Of a stretch of 34,969 nucleotides of DNA, positions 16,345-24,588 are shown piece by piece. The notes beneath the pieces were generated by a model, which saw nothing but the letters and a program-made list of their open reading frames with translations, was not told the origin of the DNA and did not search any database. Source of the stretch: JBPEXY01 sp052031065 (GTDB lineage Bacteria; Pseudomonadota; Gammaproteobacteria; Immundisolibacterales; Immundisolibacteraceae); the NCBI GenBank assembly GCA_052031065.1, contig JBPEXY010000165.1, forward strand, positions 1-34,969, written 5' to 3'. Numbering within the stretch: the first letter of the stretch is position 1; each line of letters begins with the position of its first letter. A program made the position numbers and the translations under genes.

Positions 16345-17301
16345 ATGCATACAGTAATACAGGGGTCAGGCGCCCTCGGCACTATTTTTGCGGCCCACCT
16401 TGCCGCCAGCGGCGAGTCGGTGACCCTGCTGTCGCGGGGAAAACGCGCTGCCTATCTCAAACAGCATGGCCTTCGGGTCACCGGCCTGAACGAACTCGAC
16501 ATCGAGGTCTCTGTAGAAACCGACCCTGGCGCGATAAAAAATGCCGATCTGTTCATTACCACGGTGAAAACCTACGACACGGAGACGGCTCTCCAGCCCC
16601 TCAGGCGGGCTCGTTTCGACAGCGTGCTCTCCGTACAAAACGGCGTTTTGAAGAACAATCAGCTCGTAGATGTGTTTGGTAAGGCGGCACTGCTCGGTTC
16701 AGCAGCCAACGTCAGCGGTGAGGTTCTGGAAACAGGGGCAGTTTTGTTTACGCAGAATCGAGGTCTCTATATTGGCGAGCCGGAAGGCGGACTATCGGAA
16801 CGAGTCCTGGCAATCACTGAGATGTTCAATCGTGCTGGAATTGAGACTATCGCTGCGGACGATATCGTACAGGTGGAATGGTCTAAATTTATCCCCTGGA
16901 GTGCAGTGATGGCACTTTCGGTAATCACCCGCCTGGAAACCTGGAAATTCTGTAGCGACCCCCACAGTGCGTCGGTCGCGGCATCCATGGTGCAGGAAGC
17001 GGTCGCCGTAGCCAGAGCAAAAAATATCGCTGTCGACAATAATGGTCCAATACCGGCAGCAGCTGTTGGCTCATCAACCCACCAGGAGGCGGTAAAGCTG
17101 GTCCAGGAAGTAGGTCAGGGTTTTAAAAAGAGAGCACCGCAACACCGCATGTCCACCCTGCAGGATCTGCTCCATGGCAAACAGCTTGAAGTAGAAGAAA
17201 CTCTGGGACACCTGCTCACTCTGGCTGCAGAGGAAGGCATTGATGCACCGGCATCCCGCTTTGCCTATGAGCTGGTGAAATCGATCGACCATTTCCAGTA
17301 A
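16345..17301 (+). CDS. Ketopantoate reductase (PanE/ApbA)-family oxidoreductase
   Basis: 318 residues. The Rossmann start is IQGSGALGTIFAAHLAASG (GxGxxG at 7-12) with a basic RGKR at the end of strand two, suggesting NADP. VQNGV follows the nucleotide domain. VEWSKFIPW holds the Lys at the position of the catalytic Lys of PanE, but the Asn-rich segment that usually follows is replaced by PWSAVMALS. It may therefore reduce another 2-oxo or 3-oxo acid; paralogues of PanE are frequent in catabolic clusters. ATG 16345 has AAGGT upstream. Its TAA overlaps the ATG of the sirtuin gene (TAATG). Confidence 0.85.
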   Translation: MHTVIQGSGALGTIFAAHLAASGESVTLLSRGKRAAYLKQHGLRVTGLNELDIEVSVETDPGAIKNADLFITTVKTYDTETALQPLRRARFDSVLSVQNGVLKNNQLVDVFGKAALLGSAANVSGEVLETGAVLFTQNRGLYIGEPEGGLSERVLAITEMFNRAGIETIAADDIVQVEWSKFIPWSAVMALSVITRLETWKFCSDPHSASVAASMVQEAVAVARAKNIAVDNNGPIPAAAVGSSTHQEAVKLVQEVGQGFKKRAPQHRMSTLQDLLHGKQLEVEETLGHLLTLAAEEGIDAPASRFAYELVKSIDHFQ

Positions 17302-18050
17302 TGGACCCCGACAAACAGCAACAGCTCGCCGGGCTGCTGGCGGACGCGAGCTCAGCAGTAGTGTTTACCGGTGCCGGTATCAGCACCGATTCAGGAATCC
17401 CTGATTTTCGCAGTCCCGGCGGTCTCTGGAGTCGCTTTCGCCCAATCGAATTCAATGACTTCATTAGCTCCGAAGAGCAGCGGCGTGAAGCGTGGCAACG
17501 CAAGTTTGATATGGACGCCGAACTGGGGAACCCCAGGCCCAATGCAGGCCACCAGGCTATTGCCCGGCTGGTCGAACTGGGCATTGTCAGTGCGGTGATC
17601 ACTCAGAATATTGATGGCCTGCACCAGGCCGCCGGAATCACCCCCGACCAGGTGATTGAACTGCACGGCAACAGCACCTTTGCGCGTTGCCTTGATTGCA
17701 GTCTCCGTTACGAGCTGGAAGCGATCAAAGCACAGTTTCTAGTAGACCTTCAGCCACCCTACTGCAGTGAGTGCGGCGGCATCATAAAATCGGCGGTAAT
17801 TTCGTTTGGGCAGATGATGCCGGAGCTGGAGATGGCAAGAGCCGAATCGGTTACCCGCGATGCCGATCTTTTTATAGCCATCGGGTCGTCACTACAGGTC
17901 TATCCTGCCGCAGGATTTCCGATATTAGCGGCTGAAATCGGCACACCCCTAGTGATTATCAACCGCGACGCAACGGACCTTGACCATCTCGCCGAGTTGG
18001 TCATCCTCGATGAGATAACACCAACTCTCTCCTCTCTGATGGATAATTAG
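17301..18050 (+). CDS. Sir2-family NAD-dependent protein deacylase
   Basis: 249 residues. The sirtuin signatures are complete: FTGAGISTDSGIPDFRSPGG (22-41), TQNIDGLHQAAG (101-112), catalytic His122 in ELHGN, a zinc ribbon with C130, C133, C155 and C158, and GSSLQVYPAAGFP (195-207). It removes acyl groups from lysine using NAD. The Tyr/Arg pair that marks CobB-type desuccinylases is not evident in WQRKFDMD (66-73), so deacetylase activity is the safer guess. It is translationally coupled to the upstream PanE-like gene. In a CoA-dependent catabolic region it may control acyl-CoA synthetase acetylation (inference). Confidence 0.93.
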   Translation: MDPDKQQQLAGLLADASSAVVFTGAGISTDSGIPDFRSPGGLWSRFRPIEFNDFISSEEQRREAWQRKFDMDAELGNPRPNAGHQAIARLVELGIVSAVITQNIDGLHQAAGITPDQVIELHGNSTFARCLDCSLRYELEAIKAQFLVDLQPPYCSECGGIIKSAVISFGQMMPELEMARAESVTRDADLFIAIGSSLQVYPAAGFPILAAEIGTPLVIINRDATDLDHLAELVILDEITPTLSSLMDN

Positions 18051-18134
18051 AGGCCTTTACTCAGGCCCCATTCCGCCGCCACTACTGAGTTTCGCTCACA
18101 GCCAAAAACGAACCAATTACGGAGCATTTACACA

Positions 18135-19028
18135 ATGGATCAGATCACCTGGGGATTTGCCAATCGCGGCGGCCATCACGATTGGCCCTTTGTCATGGCA
18201 ATGGCCAAGGGGTTTTTTGCCGATGAGGGCATTGACCTCACTACACGCACTGTCGCCGGTGGCGATGCGCTGGCAGCTGCGATGGGGCGCGGCGAAATTC
18301 AGATCGGCCGAATGGGTACCCCACCGTTTTTACAGGCTATCGATAACGGCTCTTTTCCGGGTGGTAAGGCGGTAGCCAGTCACGTGATGCATAACCTGGA
18401 CCATTTTTTTCTGGTAGTGAGGCCGGAAATAGCCGACCTGGCCCAATTGAAAGGCAAAACCATTGGCGTACTTTCGGTCGGCAGCTGTGACGGCCATCTG
18501 ATGAAGATGGAGCTGAGAAGGGCGGGTCTCGACCCGGAGAATGACGTTAATTATCTGGAGTTACGGGAAAATTACGAATCAATTGACGGTATGGCCGCCG
18601 GTGACTATGTTGCCAAACTGACCACCGAGCCGATGCTCGCTGCAGGTGAGCTGAGTGGCGCGATGCGCCTGGTGGAGCCGGTTAGCGTCGCCGAACCCCA
18701 TTTTCAGTGGGGTCTGCTGGTCGCCCGTGACTCTTTTATCGAAGAGCATACTGACCTGCTGAAAAGGCTATTGCGCGCTCATGCCAGAGGCGCCGTTTAT
18801 TGCCGCGAACGCCCCGACGAAACCAAACTGATGGTTAAACAGGAAATGCCGGACTATTCAGACCAGGTGATCGACCTGGCACTGACCCGAACCCTGCCAA
18901 TCTGGAACGTGACTGGTGAACTCGACCTGCCAGGCTTCGAATCGGCCATCGACATGATGCTCTCTATCGGCAGCATTCAGAAGCGCCCTGCGGTGGAAGA
19001 TATCGTCGACCTGAGAGGGCTGGAATAG
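18135..19028 (+). CDS. NMT1/THI5-type substrate-binding-fold protein without signal peptide
   Basis: 297 residues. The type 2 periplasmic-binding-protein fold is seen in WPFVMAMAKGFFADEGIDL, a GGDALAAAMGRGEIQIG stretch and LAQLKGKTIGVLSVGSCDG. No hydrophobic leader precedes it: the chain begins MDQITWGFANRGGHHDW, and the upstream in-frame codons add none, so it is probably cytoplasmic. No permease or ATPase gene is nearby. Cytoplasmic enzymes with this fold are known (THI5-type pyrimidine synthases, 4,5-dihydroxyphthalate decarboxylase), so an enzymatic role in the aromatic pathway is possible. A binding protein exported by another route is the alternative. GGAG lies about 10 bases before ATG 18135. 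Confidence 0.72.
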   Translation: MDQITWGFANRGGHHDWPFVMAMAKGFFADEGIDLTTRTVAGGDALAAAMGRGEIQIGRMGTPPFLQAIDNGSFPGGKAVASHVMHNLDHFFLVVRPEIADLAQLKGKTIGVLSVGSCDGHLMKMELRRAGLDPENDVNYLELRENYESIDGMAAGDYVAKLTTEPMLAAGELSGAMRLVEPVSVAEPHFQWGLLVARDSFIEEHTDLLKRLLRAHARGAVYCRERPDETKLMVKQEMPDYSDQVIDLALTRTLPIWNVTGELDLPGFESAIDMMLSIGSIQKRPAVEDIVDLRGLE

Positions 19029-19170
19029 ATATCGCGGCACCTCCCTCGATGACCCTGCCTCGTTGGGTGATGGGCTAATTTGCCATTAATTGATCTGAAC
19101 CGACGCAGCGACGATTCAACTTCGCTAGAAATAGCACCGGTTTTCATATTTTCTGGCGGAGGACTGCACC

Positions 19171-20292
19171 ATGGGCATGGTCAAGGAAGTCGATTTTTCC
19201 ACTATCGAGCGAACCTGCAGCGAACAACAGGTTCGCGAGGGCGCCCGTAACCTGTTAATCAACGGCTGCGGAGTTAAGCAGGGTACCGAACTGGTCATTC
19301 TCAACGAGAATGGGCTGGTGGAACCGGATGTTGCCGAAATTCTTGAACAGGAAGCCCAGCACCTGGGAGCGATCGTCTATGTCATCTGGGCTGATTCTGT
19401 CCCCAACCCGGAGAGCCTGCCGGGACCGGTAATGCGCGCAATCGCCGATGCCGAGGTGACACTGATGAATCATCTGCTTGCTGCTTCACTGAGGCTGGTG
19501 CCCTTCGAGGGAACTGGCCTGAAGATGATGAACATGCTGTTCACCTGGAACCAGCTTGGTTCACCATTCGGGCGCACCCACTACGAAGTGGGTCGCGAAA
19601 TACTCAAAGAGATCTCACCGAAGATGGCTACCGCCACCAAGTGGCGCATAACCTGTCCCCTCGGCACCGATCTGCGGGCAAAAGTCCCCGCCAAAAGTAG
19701 TGCTGGTAGTAGCGGTACCGGGGATAGTTTCACCCTGCTAAGTTTTCAGCTCAGCGTGAGTGGTGTCTATTCCAACCTGGAATCAAACGGCAAACTGGCG
19801 GTGCAATGGGTGACGCCATCTACTACCCGGGTGCTTAATGCCAAGGGGATCTCTCTCCCCAGCCCAGTCCTGGCAACCATTGAGAATGGCCGTATGGTCG
19901 ATTTTGAGGGCAATCACGATTCCATCGACCGGTTGACCGAATATCTGGAGAAGGCAGGTGGTGAAGTAGGCAAAGATGGCTTTCTGATCAACTCCTGGCA
20001 CGCCGGAACCCACCCCCGATGCGGTACCAACATCTCCCCCGCTGAGGACATGTTTGCCTGGATCCTGCTGGCACACGGCAATCCACGCCTGACCCACCTG
20101 CATGTGATCGGCAAGGAACCACCAGGCGAAGGGTCACTGCCACTGCTTGACCCCACCATCACTTTTGACGGCGAGGCGATCTGGGAAAACGGCCGTCTGG
20201 TCTGCACGCGCGACCCGGCGTTCCGGAAACGTATTGCCAGATGGGGCGATCCGGATGAACTGCTTCAGCAGGTCGATAATATCGGAATCTAG
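19171..20292 (+). CDS. M29 aminopeptidase/NicX-like metalloprotein (candidate 2,5-dihydroxypyridine-dioxygenase-like enzyme)
   Basis: 373 residues. The chain resembles the COG2309 group, which includes M29 aminopeptidases and the ring-opening 2,5-dihydroxypyridine 5,6-dioxygenase NicX. The most telling patch is SWHAGTHPRCGTN (275-287) followed by THLHVIGKEP (308-317). H277, H281, H309 and H311 are candidate metal ligands. The N-terminal half (about 20-130) looks like the alpha/beta domain of the family. In this cluster an oxygenase or hydrolase role is more likely than peptidase. The assignment is from motif memory, so the subfamily is uncertain. ATG 19171 has GGAGG upstream; it lies 142 bases after the SBP-like gene. 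Confidence 0.6.
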   Translation: MGMVKEVDFSTIERTCSEQQVREGARNLLINGCGVKQGTELVILNENGLVEPDVAEILEQEAQHLGAIVYVIWADSVPNPESLPGPVMRAIADAEVTLMNHLLAASLRLVPFEGTGLKMMNMLFTWNQLGSPFGRTHYEVGREILKEISPKMATATKWRITCPLGTDLRAKVPAKSSAGSSGTGDSFTLLSFQLSVSGVYSNLESNGKLAVQWVTPSTTRVLNAKGISLPSPVLATIENGRMVDFEGNHDSIDRLTEYLEKAGGEVGKDGFLINSWHAGTHPRCGTNISPAEDMFAWILLAHGNPRLTHLHVIGKEPPGEGSLPLLDPTITFDGEAIWENGRLVCTRDPAFRKRIARWGDPDELLQQVDNIGI

Positions 20293-20439
20293 CGGCTCGG
20301 CGACTGGAGAAGCTACGCCGTAACCAACAAAAAATTGCTAATATTGCCCCGCATCCGGGGGCAGGCGTCCCCAGACGCCATGTTTGACGATTCAGTTAAA
20401 CGATTAAATCGACCCCAACACGCAAGAGGAGCTTTTTCG

Positions 20440-20751
20440 ATGATCATGCACATGGTTTTTATGAAACTCAAACCCAGTGTCGCGCAGGCGGATATCGATG
20501 CACTGTTCGGTCAGTTCCAGGCAATGGTCGGTTCTCTCGATGGACTGGAGTCCTTCCATGGCGGGCCCTATTCAAGTCCTGAGGGAATCAACCGCGGATA
20601 TACCCACGGCTTTAGCATGGTTTTTCGTGACGCAGCGAGTCGCGATGCCTACCTTCCGTCCGATGAGCATATGGCGATCGCAAAAGGGCTGATCGACATG
20701 CTGGACGGTGATTTCGACAGCACTGTGGTCGCCTTCGACTACGAATTCTAA
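20440..20751 (+). CDS. Dabb-domain (stress-responsive A/B barrel) protein
   Basis: 104 residues. IMHMVFMKLKPSVAQADIDALFGQF, then LESFHGGPYSSPEG and TVVAFDYEF at the end, are typical of the dimeric alpha/beta-barrel Dabb family. Members are small cytoplasmic proteins of varied or unknown function; some act in polyketide or aromatic pathways. The start ATG 20440 follows AGAGGAG by about 8 bases. A longer frame from 20335 has no ribosome site. It is the last gene before the terminator at 20783. Confidence 0.88.
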   Translation: MIMHMVFMKLKPSVAQADIDALFGQFQAMVGSLDGLESFHGGPYSSPEGINRGYTHGFSMVFRDAASRDAYLPSDEHMAIAKGLIDMLDGDFDSTVVAFDYEF

Positions 20752-20782
20752 ACGGCACGACCCGAGGCCAAATCAGCTCTCG

Positions 20783-20811
20783 CGCCCCTGACAAGTAGCT
20801 TGTCAGGGGCG
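20783..20811 (+). terminator. Strong rho-independent terminator closing the panE-like to Dabb run
   Basis: A perfect 13-base stem (CGCCCCTGACAAG at 20783-20795, CTTGTCAGGGGCG at 20799-20811) with loop TAG is followed by TTTCATTTT on the plus strand, 32 bases after the Dabb stop. Confidence 0.93.
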
Positions 20812-20832
20812 TTTCATTTTCCACGTACCAAA

Positions 20833-21405
20833 CTAGCGCGCCAGACCGTGATACTCCTCATTGGGAATCATTTCGGCCCCCGCCGCCAACCGGTTGGTCA
20901 TATTGAAAAAGGCTGTTACCTCGGCAATATCCCAAATATCGGTTTCCGAAAACCCGGCATCACGCAGCGCGTCCCTGTCGCCATCTCCGATGGTTTGCGG
21001 TGACTCCGTGAGCGCCGCTGCAAAATCGAGCATTGCCCGCTGGCGTTGATCAAGTCCCGCGTGACGATAGTTTAGTACCAGCCGCTCGCTGAGCACCGGA
21101 TCACCCGACAGCTGTCTTACTTTGGACCCGTGTGAGCTAAGACAGTAAAAACAGCGATTAAGCGCAGATACCACTACCGCAATCATCTCTCGCTCCAGTG
21201 GTGACAGGCCCGAGTCACTCAACATCAACTCGTCACGCATGGCAAAGAAGTTTTTCAACCGCTCCGGAACGTGTGCATACCCTTTGAGGATATTAGGAAC
21301 AAAACCGAGTTTCTCCTGGGCAATCGCTGACTGCTCAACAACAAACTCATCCAGCGGCTCGGGTGCGGGGATATTTAATGCCATCACGTGTTTCGGGTAA
21401 CTCAT
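20833..21405 (-). CDS. AhpD/carboxymuconolactone-decarboxylase-family peroxidase-related protein
   Basis: 190 residues. The helical AhpD fold is shown by SPLEREMIAVVVSALNRCFYCLSSHG, where C85 and C88 form the redox CxxC and His92 follows. The segment VPNILKGYAHVPERLKNFF is typical of the uncharacterised peroxidase-related family. It probably reduces peroxides with a thiol partner, a reasonable companion to many oxygenases. ATG 21403-21405 has AGGAG 8 bases upstream. A terminator upstream (21449-21493) separates it from the preceding minus-strand gene, so it is likely transcribed on its own. Confidence 0.88.
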   Translation of the reverse strand: MSYPKHVMALNIPAPEPLDEFVVEQSAIAQEKLGFVPNILKGYAHVPERLKNFFAMRDELMLSDSGLSPLEREMIAVVVSALNRCFYCLSSHGSKVRQLSGDPVLSERLVLNYRHAGLDQRQRAMLDFAAALTESPQTIGDGDRDALRDAGFSETDIWDIAEVTAFFNMTNRLAAGAEMIPNEEYHGLAR

Positions 21406-21448
21406 AGCGGCAACTCCTGACTTGCTGTTTTTCTCGCAATAATAAAAA

Positions 21449-21493
21449 ACCCGGTTGGGCGCCGGCCGCGTTACGACCTGCCCCCAACCGGGT
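21449..21493 (-). terminator. Rho-independent terminator after the isochorismatase-like gene
   Basis: ACCCGGTTGGG (21449-21459) and CCCAACCGGGT (21483-21493) form an 11-base perfect stem with a 23-base loop. On the minus strand TTTTTTATT follows. It lies just past the stop at 21512. Confidence 0.85.
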
Positions 21494-21511
21494 CAAATAC
21501 CAACCGGCTAA

Positions 21512-22126
21512 TCAGCTGATAGCAGCGACAAACTCGTCACTGGAGCAGATATCCGCCAGGTAAGTAAGCGAAGTATTGATCGCGGCATTGTGTGACTCTT
21601 CGTCACCAGCACAGACACAATCCTCAATGACGATACAGTTGATCCCCATATCCACCGCGGTCCAGGTAGTACCCTCTACCACGAACGGGGTGGCAACACC
21701 GATCATGGCGATATCGGTAATACCGTTTTCGCGCAGCACCTGTTCGAGGTTGGAACCACAAAAAGCACTGATCATTGCTTTTTTGACTACGATATCGCCA
21801 TCTTTCGGCGCGACCTTTTCGTGAATTTCCGCACCCCAGGTTCCCGGCTGCAGGGTGGGACCGCCACTGCCAAGCATTTTGAAAAACGCACCACGACTCG
21901 GCATCGGCGGAGAGTTTTCATCAAACTCGACGACAATGTGAATAACCTTCATTCCCGCCGCGCGAGCCTTGTCCAGCAGCGCCGCTGATTTATCCAGAAT
22001 GCCGGTCTTTTCAACCATGTTGGCGAAGCCAGCAGCCTGGGCCAGCGCTGCATCCGGATGGATAATGTCGTTCTGAAAATCCATCGACAGTAGCGCCGTC
22101 TTACTCACATCAATATCGATCGCCAT
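21512..22126 (-). CDS. Isochorismatase/cysteine-hydrolase-fold protein lacking the nucleophilic Cys
   Basis: 204 residues with the isochorismatase-like core. Asp16 (MDFQND) and Lys116 (KAMISAF) match two members of the usual Asp-Lys-Cys triad. The nucleophile motif normally reads GxxTNxCV, but here the aligned segment is GVATPFVVEG (143-152), with Val149 in the Cys position and Pro for Asn. Amidase or nicotinamidase chemistry through Cys is therefore unlikely; isochorismatase proper also lacks Cys, so vinyl-ether hydrolysis is one alternative. ATG 22124-22126 has a near-perfect AGGAGG 8 bases upstream. It is the last gene of the dioxygenase cluster and is followed by a terminator. Confidence 0.85.
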   Translation of the reverse strand: MAIDIDVSKTALLSMDFQNDIIHPDAALAQAAGFANMVEKTGILDKSAALLDKARAAGMKVIHIVVEFDENSPPMPSRGAFFKMLGSGGPTLQPGTWGAEIHEKVAPKDGDIVVKKAMISAFCGSNLEQVLRENGITDIAMIGVATPFVVEGTTWTAVDMGINCIVIEDCVCAGDEESHNAAINTSLTYLADICSSDEFVAAIS

Positions 22127-22175
22127 ACCTGTTACCTCCTGTTATTAAAATGTTTAACGTTTTCGTCGAGCCGAC

Positions 22176-23252
22176 CTATTTAAACGCAGGCATTACCTGT
22201 GTGCCAAACAATTCCTGGGTTTTTAGCATCTGTTCGAAAGTCAACCCACCACCTTCGCCACGTGGCATGACCTGAATGGCGAACTCATCCAGCTCTTCCT
22301 TGCCGAGGAAATCTTCTACCCGCTGACGAATGTATTCCGGCGTGCCCACCCATACCATGTCACCTTCCATGATCTGCTCCAGGGTTAGCTCCATCATCTG
22401 GTTCATCGCGTTACTGGCATAAAAGCCGTAACCGGATGCCAGCAAACGGTCACGATGACCTTCCTGGTCCAGGTGAAGGATCGGTTTGGCGATGTTGTGA
22501 TAAAAATACTCAGCTGCAGTTTTTGCCTGAGCCTCCGCTTCCTGCTGGGTTTCAGCAATAATCACCGGCTGAATGTAACTGACCAGCGGTGTGGTGCCGT
22601 TGTTTGCACATGCCTCACGGTATTCTGCCATTGCTGGAGCAAACATCGCATAGGGTGCGGGACCACCAACTGAGATACCCCAGCCATTCTCTGCGGCGAT
22701 ATGAAATGATTTTCCGCTGGTACCCGTCAGATAAACAGGGATGTCTTTCTGTACCAATTTGGGAAAAACATTGACGTTTTCTACGTCATATTCATAACCC
22801 TTATGAGAAAAGTTTTCCTCGGTCAGGCTTTTCATGATCAGCTCAATGCCTTCAACATAGCGCGGTTGACTCACCTCGTAAGGCAGACCCGCAGCCGGGT
22901 AGAGCCATGAGTGACCGCGGCCAAAGCCAAGGTCCAGACGGCCATCGGTAAGCACCTCCGCTGTTGCAATTTCTCCCGCCAGAATCAACGGATTATGAAG
23001 CGGTAGCGTGTGGCAGAGCGTGCGAAAGCGGATGCTCTCGGTACGTTGTGCTGCTGCAGCAAACAGGGCAAGCGGATTGGAAGACATACCGAAAGTTTCG
23101 TAAAAATGGTGTTCAATGGTCATGTAAACGTCGTAACCGAGCTGATCGGCCTGATCAATCATTTTCACCACGTCCCAAACCGCCTCCTGGCTGGCCACAC
23201 CGGCCATGCAGTTCATTTCTGTATAGATTCCAAACTTAAGATCGGTACTCAT
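22176..23252 (-). CDS. Luciferase-like (LLM class) flavin-dependent oxidoreductase
   Basis: 358 residues forming a bacterial-luciferase-type TIM barrel. Visible features are LKFGIYTEMN at the first strand, DVYMTIEHHFYETFGMSSNPLALFAAAAQRT, LPLHNPLILAGEIATAEVLTDGRLDLGFGRGHS, and the TGTSGKSFHIAAENGWGISVGG loop near the phosphate-binding region. It uses reduced FMN, or F420 in some groups, to oxygenate a substrate. No partner flavin reductase is adjacent unless the upstream ferredoxin-type reductase serves. ATG 23250-23252 has AAGGGG about 9 bases upstream. It sits 49 bases before the isochorismatase-like gene and is probably co-transcribed with it. Confidence 0.92.
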   Translation of the reverse strand: MSTDLKFGIYTEMNCMAGVASQEAVWDVVKMIDQADQLGYDVYMTIEHHFYETFGMSSNPLALFAAAAQRTESIRFRTLCHTLPLHNPLILAGEIATAEVLTDGRLDLGFGRGHSWLYPAAGLPYEVSQPRYVEGIELIMKSLTEENFSHKGYEYDVENVNVFPKLVQKDIPVYLTGTSGKSFHIAAENGWGISVGGPAPYAMFAPAMAEYREACANNGTTPLVSYIQPVIIAETQQEAEAQAKTAAEYFYHNIAKPILHLDQEGHRDRLLASGYGFYASNAMNQMMELTLEQIMEGDMVWVGTPEYIRQRVEDFLGKEELDEFAIQVMPRGEGGGLTFEQMLKTQELFGTQVMPAFK

Positions 23253-23429
23253 CTAACAAATCCCCTTGTAGAAAATTAGAGATCTCGAAAACAATCATGA
23301 CTATTCTGCTGTCATGGTGTCGAGAACCCAGTCAGAACTCTCGCTGCTAGAACGCACAACGGCTTTCAAAATAGCCGGGCAGTTTTTCCAGATCACTGGA
23401 TGCAACCTGCTGAATCAATAATCACAGGA

Positions 23430-24491
23430 CTACAGACTACTGGCGTCGACAAACTTGTCATAAAAAATATTGTCACTATCGATCCCGGCGGCTTTCATCA
23501 CCTCAATGGCGGCATCAATCATCACCGGCGGACCACACAGGTACGCCTGCCGATTGGTCAGATCCGAGACAACCTGGTCATGAATCGCCGTATGAACATA
23601 ACCGCGCTCACCCTGCCAGCCACTCGCCTCCGGTTCATCAGACAGCACCGGGACCAGCTCGAATTCAGCAGCCCACTGGTTGCCAAGAGCGCTTACCTGT
23701 TCCATTTGATAGAGATCTTGCTCAGTTCGCGCCCCGAACAGTAGAACCAGGTCCCTTTTAACACCGCGCTTCAGCGCGTCCTCGATAATGGCTTTCAATG
23801 GCGCAAGCCCGCTGCCCCCGGCAATACACAGCAATGGCCTGGGTGACTCCCGCAACCAGAAATTACCAGAGGGTCCGGCTACAGCCAGGTGCTCGCCGGT
23901 GCGATCTTCCAAAAACAGCCAGTCAGTAAATTTACCGCCTGGTACGTGGCGAATAAAAAAGGAGACTTCCCTGTTGCCCCCTTCGTCAGGGGCTGTAGCG
24001 AAAGAGTATTCACGGGGCCGATCAAAGCCGGGCAGGCTGAGTTCTGCATACTGTCCGGCTACATAGACCATCTTCTCGTTTAGACTGACGGTAATCTTCT
24101 TTATATCGTGGGTCAAATCCTCGATTGCCTGAATTTGGCCCTGGGTCTCCACTCGCGGCAGTTCAGGACGACCGGCCTCAAGCTCGACTTCAACGTCAAT
24201 ATGGTCTCCCTGCTTCACTCTCGCCTGGCAGGCGAGTATGTACCCCTGCTGCAGTTCATCTACACTGAGCACGTAGGAGAAATCCCGGATCGCTTTAACG
24301 CTTCCCGACATCAGTTTGCACTTGCACTGGACACAGGTGCCGACTTTACAGCTGTGCGGAAAATCAACGCCAGCGCTTAGCGCTGCCTGTAACAGACTCT
24401 CCCCTTTGGCGATTTTGACCGTCTGTTCAAAGGGTTTAATCGTAGCAGTCGCGGGGGCTTTTGATTTGCTACCGAAGAGGCCCAGTACCAA
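23430..24491 (-). CDS. Ring-hydroxylating-dioxygenase-type reductase: [2Fe-2S]-FAD-NAD(P)H fusion (BenC-like)
   Basis: 353 residues. The N-terminal plant-type ferredoxin domain (about 18-105) has C48, C53, C56 and C88. The FAD domain (about 115-215) has RPREYSFAT, with Arg160, Tyr162 and Ser163. The NAD domain (about 217-350) has AGGSGLAPLKAI and a YLCGPPVMIDA C-terminal motif. This is the class IB layout that passes electrons from NADH directly to a Rieske oxygenase. A membrane or soluble di-iron oxygenase is another possible acceptor. The start is TTG 24489-24491 with AGAGG 8 bases upstream. A terminator lies between it and the upstream beta-subunit gene, so its expression may be lower or separate. 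Confidence 0.93.
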   Translation of the reverse strand: MVLGLFGSKSKAPATATIKPFEQTVKIAKGESLLQAALSAGVDFPHSCKVGTCVQCKCKLMSGSVKAIRDFSYVLSVDELQQGYILACQARVKQGDHIDVEVELEAGRPELPRVETQGQIQAIEDLTHDIKKITVSLNEKMVYVAGQYAELSLPGFDRPREYSFATAPDEGGNREVSFFIRHVPGGKFTDWLFLEDRTGEHLAVAGPSGNFWLRESPRPLLCIAGGSGLAPLKAIIEDALKRGVKRDLVLLFGARTEQDLYQMEQVSALGNQWAAEFELVPVLSDEPEASGWQGERGYVHTAIHDQVVSDLTNRQAYLCGPPVMIDAAIEVMKAAGIDSDNIFYDKFVDASSL

Positions 24492-24531
24492 TCTTCTATC
24501 CTCTTAACCGGAGTTTCTCAAAGCGAAAAAA

Positions 24532-24560
24532 ATGCCCTGCGCGAAACTGGCGCAAGGCAT
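24532..24560 (-). terminator. Rho-independent terminator between a beta-subunit gene and the reductase
   Basis: ATGCCCTGCGC (24532-24542) and GCGCAAGGCAT (24550-24560) pair over 11 bases with one G-U in the minus-strand RNA and a 7-base loop. Six T follow on the minus strand. It is 29 bases beyond the stop at 24589. Confidence 0.85.
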
Positions 24561-24588
24561 GATATTGGAAACGAATCGAATTTACGGA

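Noticed and set aside
18053..18092. Inverted repeat ACTCAG/CTGAGT after the sirtuin gene
   Set aside because: Only six base pairs with a 22-base loop and a poor T tract; not called as a terminator.
23283..23327. Imperfect hairpin upstream of the LLM oxidoreductase gene
   Set aside because: Pairing is interrupted by unpaired bases and no T tract follows on the minus strand; too weak to annotate.
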